A DNA stretch of 6,243 nt from Gammaproteobacteria bacterium RIFCSPHIGHO2_12_FULL_38_11 (GTDB lineage: Bacteria; Pseudomonadota; Gammaproteobacteria; Coxiellales; Coxiellaceae), in the NCBI GenBank assembly GCA_001801515.1, contig MGXX01000035.1, positions 3,901-10,143 of the forward strand, read 5' to 3'. This document shows, piece by piece, positions 1 through 5,636 of this stretch. The first letter of the stretch is position 1. The number at the start of each line of letters is the position of its first letter. Under the pieces are notes generated by a model. That model saw only the letters and a program-made list of their open reading frames with translations. It made no database searches and had not been told where the DNA came from. A program made the position numbers and the translations under genes.

Positions 1-430
1 TTCTTGCATTGTGGGCAGCCAGATAAGCTACTGTGCTTGAAATGCCTATAATCCATGGGCCAATTTCTGTCATTTCAGGACCAGGTTCTGCGAACATGAC
101 ACCGGAAGTAATGGCTGCTGTTGCTGATGCAGCTAGCGCTACGGTTGCTGGAATTGCATTGATCGTATTAGTGTTGTCAGCATTTCGTACATTGCCAATG
201 ACGTTGGTCACGACTTCACTGAGAACGGTAAATCCTAAAAGATAAGCGATATTCATTTGTGCATCGGCTACATCTTCAGAGGTTGCGTCAGGAGATAACG
301 TTTTTGCAATTTCAGGCACAATCATTAATGCCAATGGAATAAGGACGCGGTATTTTGAAAGGCCGTGCTTCACATTTTCCAAATGTTGCCCCATTGTTTT
401 ATTCATTATTGCATCTTTAAAACGTCTCAT
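1..430 (-). CDS. hypothetical hydrophobic (probable membrane) protein, C-terminus beyond the window
   Basis: An open frame runs without a stop from an ATG at 428-430 on the minus strand to the left edge, giving 143 residues of an incomplete protein. A good ribosome site, GGAG at 441-438, lies seven bases before the ATG, which supports this start over internal Met9 or Met13. The product begins with a basic stretch (MRRFKDAIMNK). It then shows about four hydrophobic segments, near residues 28-45, 61-79, 92-113 and 122-139. Between the first two is an acidic linker (SPDATSEDVADAQ), and between the last two is the motif FAEPGPEMTEIGPW. No family is recognised and no catalytic motif is visible, so no function is proposed. 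An integral membrane protein is the simplest reading. It diverges from the porin gene across 158 bp. The frame itself is secure; the product is unknown. Confidence 0.75.
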   Translation of the reverse strand, partial: MRRFKDAIMNKTMGQHLENVKHGLSKYRVLIPLALMIVPEIAKTLSPDATSEDVADAQMNIAYLLGFTVLSEVVTNVIGNVRNADNTNTINAIPATVALAASATAAITSGVMFAEPGPEMTEIGPWIIGISSTVAYLAAHNAR

Positions 431-477
431 TGCTTTTCTCCATGCGGTTTTAACTGTTTGACACTTTACTCCGACAA

Positions 478-495
478 AAGTTGTTTTGGCAACTT
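478..495. repeat. short inverted repeat in the divergent intergenic region
   Basis: AAGTTG (478-483) and CAACTT (490-495) are perfect complements around the six-base spacer TTTTGG. The dyad overlaps the candidate -35 element of the downstream porin gene and lies about 48 bp before the start of the divergent membrane-protein gene. It could be a small operator. Six base pairs is short enough to occur by chance in AT-rich DNA. Confidence 0.3.
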
Positions 496-516
496 AAGGA
501 AGCATTAAATTAAAAT
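486..516 (+). promoter_or_regulatory. candidate sigma-70 promoter for the outer-membrane protein gene
   Basis: TTGGCA (486-491) and TAAAAT (511-516) each match five of six consensus bases but are separated by 19 bp, longer than the preferred 17. A start site near 523 would give a 5' leader of about 65 nt before the ATG at 589. This is the best pair seen in the gap; the assignment is tentative. Confidence 0.3.
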
Positions 517-588
517 AATTTCAGATTGAATAACAAAGTGAACTATGAATTAATGGAAGTGATTTTTTAATAAACTTAAGGATAGAGT

Positions 589-1350
589 ATGAAAAGTAAA
601 ATTAATTTCTCAGTTATATTAATTTCCACAGCCATTGCTGGCAGTGTTTTTGCAGGCGGCACGCTTGAGCTACAAAATATGCCGTATGATTGGTCGGGTA
701 ATTATGTAGGTGTTGATCTAGGAGGGGGCTGGGTGAATGAAAGTTATAATTTTCAAGCTGGCTTTCTTGGCGCTATGGCTAAACCCGCGTTTGCACCTGC
801 AGGTAATGGCGGTTCGTTTAGTCAAAAACTCAGCGGAGTTGAGGGTGGTATGCAATTAGGTCACAATTGGCAGTTTCGTCAGCGTTGGATGTTAGGTGTT
901 GAGTCTGAATTCGATGGTGTTAATTTTTCCAAAACTACGACTAATCCTTTTAGTGGATTAACGGGTACAAACACGACATATAAAACCACTTTTAATTGGT
1001 TATACACAATTACGCCACGCTTTGGTGTTGCTTGCCATCATTTTTTATTTTTTGGCAAAGTGGGGTTGGGTATTACAAACGCACAAAGTCAATTAAATAC
1101 AAATTCAAATCTTGGGAGCGAGCCTTCAGTTTTTAACCAGAGTCAGAATTTAATTGGACTTGATTTGGGTGCAGGTATTGATTATGCGCTGAATAAGTGG
1201 TTGCTGGGTGTGGAATACGATCATATTAATTTTGGACATACAGAGTTTGGTGGAGAAGATAAGCCGAGTGGTACCGCACCAATCGCATACAATATTTATC
1301 CAATTTTTAATGCGGTTAAAGCGACGTTCGGGTATAAGTTTAGCACGTAG
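589..1350 (+). CDS. outer-membrane beta-barrel protein (OMP_b-brl/Omp25-Omp31-like porin)
   Basis: The 253-residue product starts with a clear signal peptide: a basic N-terminus (MKSK), a hydrophobic core, and a VFA cleavage site after residue 22. The mature protein of about 231 residues has the alternating aromatic/polar pattern and glycine-rich turns of a small eight-stranded barrel. Visible strand blocks include NYVGVDLGGGW (38-48), the strands around 84-111 (GGMQLGHNWQF, then MLGVESEFDGVNF), PRFGVACHHFLFFGKVGLG (143-161), LDLGAGIDYALNKWLLGVEYDHINFG (191-216) and the last strand AVKATFGYKF (242-251). This order resembles the OMP_b-brl (PF13505-type) proteins of alpha- and gammaproteobacteria. 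The likely place is the outer membrane; the ligand or substrate cannot be read. AAGGA (578-582), six bases before the ATG, is a good ribosome site. It is monocistronic and is followed by a hairpin. The barrel class is well supported; the exact subfamily is not. Confidence 0.85.
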   Translation: MKSKINFSVILISTAIAGSVFAGGTLELQNMPYDWSGNYVGVDLGGGWVNESYNFQAGFLGAMAKPAFAPAGNGGSFSQKLSGVEGGMQLGHNWQFRQRWMLGVESEFDGVNFSKTTTNPFSGLTGTNTTYKTTFNWLYTITPRFGVACHHFLFFGKVGLGITNAQSQLNTNSNLGSEPSVFNQSQNLIGLDLGAGIDYALNKWLLGVEYDHINFGHTEFGGEDKPSGTAPIAYNIYPIFNAVKATFGYKFST

Positions 1351-1361
1351 TTTTGTCATGC

Positions 1362-1405
1362 ATAAATCTCACGATAAAAATAAAATCATTCTTCGTGAGA
1401 TTTAT
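1362..1405. terminator. 13-bp perfect hairpin between convergent genes, possible bidirectional terminator
   Basis: ATAAATCTCACGA (1362-1374) is exactly complementary to TCGTGAGATTTAT (1393-1405), with an 18-base AT-rich loop. It sits 11 bases after the porin stop and 21 bases after the ffh stop on the other strand, where a shared terminator would be expected. The stem is AT-rich and neither strand has a following T-run, so it is not a textbook intrinsic terminator. It could instead protect mRNA 3' ends or be a repeat remnant. Confidence 0.45.
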
Positions 1406-1425
1406 ACGCAGCCTACCGGCCGCGT
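1406..1425 (-). terminator. GC-rich hairpin immediately after ffh
   Basis: On the minus strand ACGCGGCC (1425-1418) pairs with GGCTGCGT (1413-1406) around the tetraloop GGTA. The result is an eight-pair stem with one G-U wobble, and on the plus strand the same position is an A-C mismatch. The structure is therefore better formed in the ffh transcript. It begins one base after the ffh TAG and is followed by the second hairpin at 1362-1405. No U-tract follows, so its termination strength is uncertain. Confidence 0.4.
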
Positions 1426-1426
1426 G

Positions 1427-2803
1427 CTATTTTAATTGTGCGAGCAATTCTGGCGGCAGCTGATCTTTATATTGTTCCAATTGTTTCATCCGTTTTTCCA
1501 TTTTATTGCCGCCAAAGCGTTTTAACATTTTTTGCATTTGCATAAATTGTTTTAGTAATTTTCCAAGGTCCTGCATGGAAGTGCCTGACCCCTTGGTAAT
1601 TCTTTGTTTGCGTTTGCCATTAATTAATGCAGGAAAACGGCGCTCTTTTGCCGTCATCGATAAAACCAATGCCTCCATTTTGATAAGTGTTTTTTCATCC
1701 ATTAAGTCGGTGGTGCCTTTGGGGATTTTTGCAAAGCCCGGCATTTTATCCATAATCGATTGCATGCTGCCCATTTTCTTCATTTGATTTAATTGCGCTA
1801 AAAAATCGTTGAAATCAAAACGCTTTCCTTTTTGTAATTTTTTGGCAATTTTATCTGCTTCTTTTTGGTCTATTTTTTCTTTTACTGATTCAACAAGGCT
1901 GACAATATCACCCATACCTAAAATGCGTGACGCAACGCGTTCCGGATGAAAGGGGGCAAGGCCATCCATTTTTTCACTGATGCCGATAAATTTAATCGGT
2001 TTTCCAGTGATCATTCGCATAGACAATGCCGCGCCACCGCGTGCATCGCCGTCTGTTTTTGTTAAAACAACACCGGTTAATTCGAGCTTTTCATTAAATG
2101 TTTTGGCAACATTAGCCGCGTCTTGTCCGGCCATGCTGTCAACGACCAATAAAGTTTCAGTGGGATGTGCGGCATTACTAATTTCCTGGATTTCAGTCAT
2201 CATATCGGCATCAATATGCAAACGACCTGCCGTATCGATAATTAAAATATCCAGAAATTGTTTTTTCGCGTGATCAATTGCGCGCTTAACAATATCAAGT
2301 GGCTTTTCTTGCGGGGTGGAAGGAAAGTGGGCAACATCAATTTGTTTTGCCAATGTTGCTAATTGTTCTAATGCGGCAGGGCGATAAATATCTACAGAAG
2401 TGACCATCACGGATTTTTTCTGTGATGTTGTTAACCATTTTGCTAATTTTGCTGTCGTGGTTGTTTTACCGGAACCTTGTAAACCCGCCATTAAAATAAC
2501 AACGGGTTTTTGTGCGCGTAAATTAATGTCGCTGGTTTCTGAGCCTAAAATAGTGATTAATTCATCTTGAACAATTTTGACAAAAGCGTCTTCAGGGCGA
2601 ACTTGTTTGATAATTTTTTGGCCGATTGCCTTTTCAGTGACCGCATCAATAAATGTGTTGATGACTGATAAAGCAACATCCGCATCGATTAGTGCCTTTT
2701 GGATGTCGACAATGGCTTCTTTGATATTGTCTTGCGTAAAACGATGAATACCGCGTAATTTTTCAAAACTTCCGGCAAAACGTTCAGTCAATTGGTTAAA
2801 CAT
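1427..2803 (-). CDS. ffh: signal recognition particle protein Ffh (SRP54 GTPase)
   Basis: Ffh binds 4.5S RNA and the signal sequences of nascent inner-membrane proteins, and with FtsY delivers ribosomes to the membrane by reciprocal GTP hydrolysis. From the ATG at 2803-2801 the protein has 458 residues, close to the roughly 450 usual for the family. The N domain occupies about residues 1-95. The G domain follows, with GLQGSGKT (107-114, G1), DIYRPAA (138-144), DTAGR (190-194, G3) and TKTDGDARGG (248-257, G4 and closing motif). The linker FHPERVASRILGMGD spans 285-299. The methionine-rich M domain runs from about 330, with the RNA-binding region KRKQRITKGSG (397-407) and LLKQFMQMQKML (416-427). 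The frame is open back to an ATG at 2863, but family members begin at MF..LTERF. A promoter with its -10 at 2840-2835 also lies between the two ATGs, so 2803 is chosen. GAGA about seven bases upstream is a modest ribosome site. YpjD is encoded divergently. Confidence 0.97.
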   Translation of the reverse strand: MFNQLTERFAGSFEKLRGIHRFTQDNIKEAIVDIQKALIDADVALSVINTFIDAVTEKAIGQKIIKQVRPEDAFVKIVQDELITILGSETSDINLRAQKPVVILMAGLQGSGKTTTTAKLAKWLTTSQKKSVMVTSVDIYRPAALEQLATLAKQIDVAHFPSTPQEKPLDIVKRAIDHAKKQFLDILIIDTAGRLHIDADMMTEIQEISNAAHPTETLLVVDSMAGQDAANVAKTFNEKLELTGVVLTKTDGDARGGAALSMRMITGKPIKFIGISEKMDGLAPFHPERVASRILGMGDIVSLVESVKEKIDQKEADKIAKKLQKGKRFDFNDFLAQLNQMKKMGSMQSIMDKMPGFAKIPKGTTDLMDEKTLIKMEALVLSMTAKERRFPALINGKRKQRITKGSGTSMQDLGKLLKQFMQMQKMLKRFGGNKMEKRMKQLEQYKDQLPPELLAQLK

Positions 2804-2834
2804 GGCTTTTCTCGTGTGTGGTATTTTGCCAAGA

Positions 2835-2863
2835 ATTATATGGGGAAGTGAGGTTGAGTGCAA
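2835..2863 (-). promoter_or_regulatory. probable ffh sigma-70 promoter
   Basis: On the minus strand a perfect TATAAT (2840-2835) is preceded by TTGCAC (2863-2858) at exactly 17 bp. The -35 keeps only the TTG core. Transcription would start near 2828, giving a leader of about 25 nt to the ATG at 2803. An ATG at 2863 could not be on this transcript, which supports the short form of Ffh. Confidence 0.65.
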
Positions 2864-2913
2864 TGTTGTGATATCCTAATGCAATGTATTATCACACGGA
2901 ATGCGCATTACTG

Positions 2914-3705
2914 ATGTCACTTCATACACTTGCATTCACCACGGTCTTTCTTTATTTCATTGGCGCTTTACTGCAATGCCTCTTGTTTTTACGCCAATCG
3001 GATTCGCTTCGAAAATACGTCTTTGTTGCGAGTTTTGCTGCTTTGTGTTTGCATGCAATTTTGTTGCATATCTGGATTGATATGGCTCAAGGGCAAAATT
3101 TAAATGTTTATAATTTATTTTCATTAACGGCATGGCTCATTACCTTAATTGTCTGGGTGGTGGCTTTGCGAAAACCAATTGTCGCTTTATTTATTTTTAT
3201 CTTTCCGATTTGCGCATTATCAATAATTGTTGTGCTTTGTTTTCCAACACAAATCGTCATTAATACCTTGGTGCATCCGGTCGCCCTGTTCCATATTTTA
3301 TTGGGCATTATTTTATTTTGTATTTTTTGTATTGCGGGCTTGTTAGCTGTTTTATTGGCGATACAGGAATACTGTTTGCGTTGTAAGAAAATGCTAGGGT
3401 TGATAACGCAATTTCCCGCATTGGAATCTATGGAAATTTTATTATTCCAGTTAATTCAATTTGGATTTGTTTTATTGAGCATTATGTTGATCACGAGTAT
3501 TTATTTTTATTACTCGTTATTACTCATGCAAAATTATTTACTGCAAAAAACACTGTTGACAATTGCAGCATGGTTTATTTTCACATGGCTCTTATTGGGG
3601 CGATATTATCACGGGTGGCGAGGCAGAAAAGCGATTTATGGTACCTTGGTTGCGGTTTTTTTATTATGCTTAAGTTATTATGGTAGTCGTTTTTTATTAG
3701 GCTAA
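2914..3705 (+). CDS. ypjD: YpjD-family inner-membrane protein (cytochrome c assembly/CcsA-like fold)
   Basis: From the ATG at 2914 the product has 263 residues, the length expected from my recollection of E. coli YpjD, and is almost entirely hydrophobic with about eight membrane helices. Family landmarks are GQNLNVYNLFSL (60-71), HPVALFHILLG (121-131), PALESMEILLFQLIQFGFVLL (168-188) and the C-terminal AAWFIFTWLLLGRYYHGWRGRKA (218-240) followed by YYGSRF. Histidines at 121, 127 and 233 lie where CcsA-like proteins have conserved residues, but heme handling is not demonstrated for YpjD and the role is poorly defined. In E. coli ypjD lies between ffh and corB (yfjD), as here except for the intervening kinase gene. 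The frame is open from an ATG at 2884, which would add ten residues (MYYHTECALL). Neither ATG has a strong ribosome site, and 2914 is preferred by alignment. Its TAA at 3703-3705 overlaps the kinase stop on the other strand. Confidence 0.88.
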   Translation: MSLHTLAFTTVFLYFIGALLQCLLFLRQSDSLRKYVFVASFAALCLHAILLHIWIDMAQGQNLNVYNLFSLTAWLITLIVWVVALRKPIVALFIFIFPICALSIIVVLCFPTQIVINTLVHPVALFHILLGIILFCIFCIAGLLAVLLAIQEYCLRCKKMLGLITQFPALESMEILLFQLIQFGFVLLSIMLITSIYFYYSLLLMQNYLLQKTLLTIAAWFIFTWLLLGRYYHGWRGRKAIYGTLVAVFLLCLSYYGSRFLLG

Positions 3706-3740
3706 GGGACGTGCACGGAATAACTTTTACAACTGACGCC
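3701..3740. repeat. direct repeat copy 1, at the ypjD/kinase convergent junction
   Basis: This 40-base segment aligns to 5542-5581 in the same orientation with 31 identical columns, eight substitutions (six of them transitions) and two single-base gaps. Shared blocks include GCTA, TG-ACG, AATAAC, ACAACT and GACG. It contains the ypjD stop codon at its left end and, on the minus strand, encodes the kinase C-terminus SCKSYSVHVP. It contains the palindrome CGTGCACG. Unlike copy 2 it has no complementary right arm. Together the copies delimit a 1,841-bp unit that carries the kinase gene. Confidence 0.6.
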
Positions 3741-5453
3741 TGTGGTTTGTGTTAAACCATTTTGTATCGTTTTTAAATTGGCTAACGCATCAACAAATAA
3801 ACGGCTAGACCAGGGTGTGAGGCAGCTTACTGTTTTGGTCGCTTGTTTAATAATAGGTGTGGCAACCGTGTCTTGAAGTTGAATCATTGTATCGTCAATT
3901 TTTTTCTCTATCCTATCTGCGGATAAGGTGCTATCTAAATGCATTAGCATTGTTTTTATTTCGTCTCGTAAAAGCGCATTAATACGATATTTTGCTTCAC
4001 AATGCTGCAAGTTCAAATGAGTTGCGACCAGGCTTTTTAATAGCGTGCCTTTTTTAGCACACAGTAACGTGTAGGTGATCACCAGTTGTTGAAAAGGTGT
4101 TTGTGCTTGGCTTAGCAACGCGTTGTAGTTTTCAGATTTTATTTTCCATATTGGTTTAAATAAGCAAGATAATATACTTTTATTGTGATAGTTTAATTGA
4201 TTGCATATATTGTAACGACCAATGGCAAGCAGTACATTTTTTTTTAGATTTTTTTTAAAATCATCATTAATATTTTTTGTAACTTTTTGGTCACACTCGT
4301 TTAAATAGGCTGCTTGCTCATCTGGGGTGCTCGTTAAAAGTGATGTGTTTCGAGGGTCTGGAAAAAAATGCTGTATTAACGTTAACCCGAGCGCTCTACA
4401 AGAGGGGAATTTTTTGGGTGTGTAATATGTTAATTTTTTGGATGTGGAGTTCGGTTGAGCAAAAGGGTGTGGTGGTACTTTTGTGTAAGCTCGCCTATAT
4501 AGGCTCGTTAATAAATTATGCCTTGTATTATCTGTATCATCAGGTAAAACAAAAATCCCACCCATGTCATCTTTTTTTACACGCGTCAGCTGTTCAATAT
4601 ACACCTCTTTTTTTAGAAATAAAGTTTTGATGAGTGCAAAAATATCAATATCTTTTTTTTCTGTTTTGAGAATATTGTTTTTATGGGGTAAATAATTCGA
4701 TGTCCCTTTGCAACAACTGAGTTTTTCATTTATATTTTTTTCTGAAAAATCGAAATCAATCAAGGTGATTTCATGTGTGAGTGGATCAATAAGTATGTTT
4801 GCGGGTTTTAAATCAAGATGCGCAATATTTTTCTCATGTAATTTCGCAACTGCATTAATAATGCGGATCCCTAATCTAATGCGTTCGTTTTGAGATAGTT
4901 GATCCTTTTTTATCTGTAAAAAATAATTTAAGTCTATCCCTGCTAAATTTTGTATTTGGTAACATTTTTTCTCTTTTAATTCCCCCTCTTCGGAATTTGA
5001 TGATTGGGCAGTAGGGTTTACTCTATTCCCCAGTGTTTTTTTTGAAGTTGATTCTCTTTTGAGTTTGCCAACCGTTAAGCTTATTTCTTCAGAAATGGTA
5101 GGATCGTTACTTTCGTTTAAATTTTGTTCGTAATTAGTTTTCTCATATTCGATTCGAACCGCTACATATTGCCCATGACTATTTATTGCTTTTTTGACAC
5201 TGGCAAATGCACCGTAGCCCAAATAGGATTCATTGTGGTTATCGTCATGGGCTAACATGTAAATTTCACCATCCTGCGCTTTGATAAGTGAGTTTTTTCG
5301 ATCGCGTTTATCTTGGCGTCGTATTTTTGTGGCATTTGGGTTGGCGTCGAAATAGCGTTGAGCGGCCTTAAATGCTTTCTTACGCGCATTTTCACCTGGA
5401 AAAAGGGTGTTTTTATTAGAAAACCAATTTATAAAGGTGTTTGAATTAGACAT
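3702..5453 (-). CDS. eukaryotic-like Ser/Thr protein kinase with atypical active site, effector-like
   Basis: The 583-residue product has no signal peptide or clear membrane helix. A basic N-terminal region (1-60) precedes a kinase fold at about 75-280. This has a glycine-rich loop LGYGAFASV (78-86), a beta-3 strand VAVR (97-100) with Arg where Lys is expected, and the catalytic loop HLDLKPAN (212-219). It continues with IDFD (232-235) in place of DFG, an activation-segment remnant GTSNYLP (250-256) without a clear APE, and DIDIFAL (268-274) matching helix F. Residues 105-165 form a long polar insert. The region from 350 to 583 is helical-looking and matches nothing I recognise. HxDLKPxN together with IDF strongly supports the superfamily; activity is uncertain because of Arg100. 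The gene splits the ypjD-corB pair, runs against both and is more AT-rich than its neighbours (15 G+C in 4201-4260). In a Legionellales host it would be a candidate secreted effector, which is inference. The start at 5453 has only a weak ribosome site. Confidence 0.85.
   Translation of the reverse strand: MSNSNTFINWFSNKNTLFPGENARKKAFKAAQRYFDANPNATKIRRQDKRDRKNSLIKAQDGEIYMLAHDDNHNESYLGYGAFASVKKAINSHGQYVAVRIEYEKTNYEQNLNESNDPTISEEISLTVGKLKRESTSKKTLGNRVNPTAQSSNSEEGELKEKKCYQIQNLAGIDLNYFLQIKKDQLSQNERIRLGIRIINAVAKLHEKNIAHLDLKPANILIDPLTHEITLIDFDFSEKNINEKLSCCKGTSNYLPHKNNILKTEKKDIDIFALIKTLFLKKEVYIEQLTRVKKDDMGGIFVLPDDTDNTRHNLLTSLYRRAYTKVPPHPFAQPNSTSKKLTYYTPKKFPSCRALGLTLIQHFFPDPRNTSLLTSTPDEQAAYLNECDQKVTKNINDDFKKNLKKNVLLAIGRYNICNQLNYHNKSILSCLFKPIWKIKSENYNALLSQAQTPFQQLVITYTLLCAKKGTLLKSLVATHLNLQHCEAKYRINALLRDEIKTMLMHLDSTLSADRIEKKIDDTMIQLQDTVATPIIKQATKTVSCLTPWSSRLFVDALANLKTIQNGLTQTTGVSCKSYSVHVP
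4237..4256 (-). repeat. twin poly-A tracts in the kinase coding strand
   Basis: The plus strand has T9 (4237-4245), three bases, then T8 (4249-4256). The kinase mRNA therefore carries A8 and A9 within twenty bases, coding for FKKNLKKN (residues 399-406). A further A8 tract lies at 4660-4653, near KKDID. Such runs are prone to polymerase or replication slippage. No frameshift is present in this sequence. Confidence 0.6.
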
Positions 5454-5484
5454 TAAAGGCGCTCGATATTGAAATCAAGAGTAG

Positions 5485-5511
5485 ATTATATCCCTTATTT
5501 TTTTAAATCAA
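5485..5511 (-). promoter_or_regulatory. probable promoter of the kinase gene
   Basis: On the minus strand a perfect TATAAT occupies 5490-5485. The best upstream partner is TTGATT (5511-5506, four of six), but the spacing is 15 bp. Initiation near 5478 would give a leader of about 25 nt before the ATG at 5453. The weak -35 and short spacing suggest an activator or other regulator, consistent with the inverted repeats that overlap this region. Confidence 0.5.
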
Positions 5512-5534
5512 CACGAGGAGATTGGTGTTGATTT
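5505..5534. repeat. operator-like inverted repeat over the kinase -35 region
   Basis: AAATCAACAC (5505-5514) and GTGTTGATTT (5525-5534) are perfect ten-base complements around a ten-base spacer. The left arm contains the candidate kinase -35. The right arm extended to 5536 (TTGATTTCA, 5528-5536) is also a perfect nine-base complement of TGAAATCAA at 5470-5478, which lies at the predicted start site. No T-run follows on the plus side, and on the minus side an A-run follows, so it is not an intrinsic terminator. A DNA operator read by a dimeric regulator is the better guess. Confidence 0.5.
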
Positions 5535-5541
5535 CAGGTAA

Positions 5542-5581
5542 GCTAGGTACATGTACGAAATAACCTGCACAACTTGACGTC
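5542..5581. repeat. direct repeat copy 2, upstream of corB
   Basis: This is the partner of 3701-3740 (31 identical columns out of 41). It contains the ten-base palindrome GTACATGTAC (5547-5556 by position) and forms the left arm of the larger hairpin at 5552-5597. Read on the minus strand in the matching frame it encodes SCAGYFVHVP, closely similar to the kinase end SCKSYSVHVP, but here no kinase gene precedes it. Confidence 0.6.
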
Positions 5582-5597
5582 CAAGTTGTTTCGTACA
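5552..5597. repeat. imperfect palindrome with two nested stems before corB
   Basis: The outer stem TGTACGAAA (5552-5560) pairs exactly with TTTCGTACA (5589-5597). The inner stem CAACTTG (5570-5576) pairs exactly with CAAGTTG (5582-5588) around the loop ACGTC. A nine-base bulge, 5561-5569, lies on the left only. Part of that bulge, AACCTG (5562-5567), is complementary to CAGGTT (5596-5601), which would compete with the outer stem. It ends 39 bases before the corB ATG and has no T-run. It could be a mobile palindromic repeat, a leader structure of corB, or both. Confidence 0.55.
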
Positions 5598-5636
5598 GGT
5601 TTCCTATTGAGTATTGACGCGCAACGGAGTTTTGCA

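Noticed and set aside
33..245. 70-residue plus-strand open frame with a hydrophobic product
   Set aside because: It lies wholly antisense to the longer frame at 1-430, which has a good ribosome site; this one has none and reads as a shadow.
1208..1435. Plus-strand frame overlapping the end of the porin gene and the hairpins
   Set aside because: It runs out of frame with the porin, has no ribosome site and crosses the convergent spacer into ffh.
2804..2863. Twenty-residue N-terminal extension of Ffh from the ATG at 2863
   Set aside because: Known Ffh proteins start at the MFxxLT motif, the extension has no ribosome site, and the best promoter lies downstream of that ATG.
2884..2913. Ten-residue longer form of YpjD from the ATG at 2884
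   Set aside because: It cannot be excluded, since neither start has a good ribosome site, but the form from 2914 matches the family length and start better.
4340..4630. 96-residue plus-strand frame inside the kinase
   Set aside because: It is antisense to a well-supported kinase domain and shows no ribosome site or recognisable motif.
5505..5534. Intrinsic terminator for corB-side or kinase-side transcripts
   Set aside because: The stem is perfect, but the T-run lies 5' of it on the plus strand and is an A-run on the minus strand, so it has the wrong polarity for termination.
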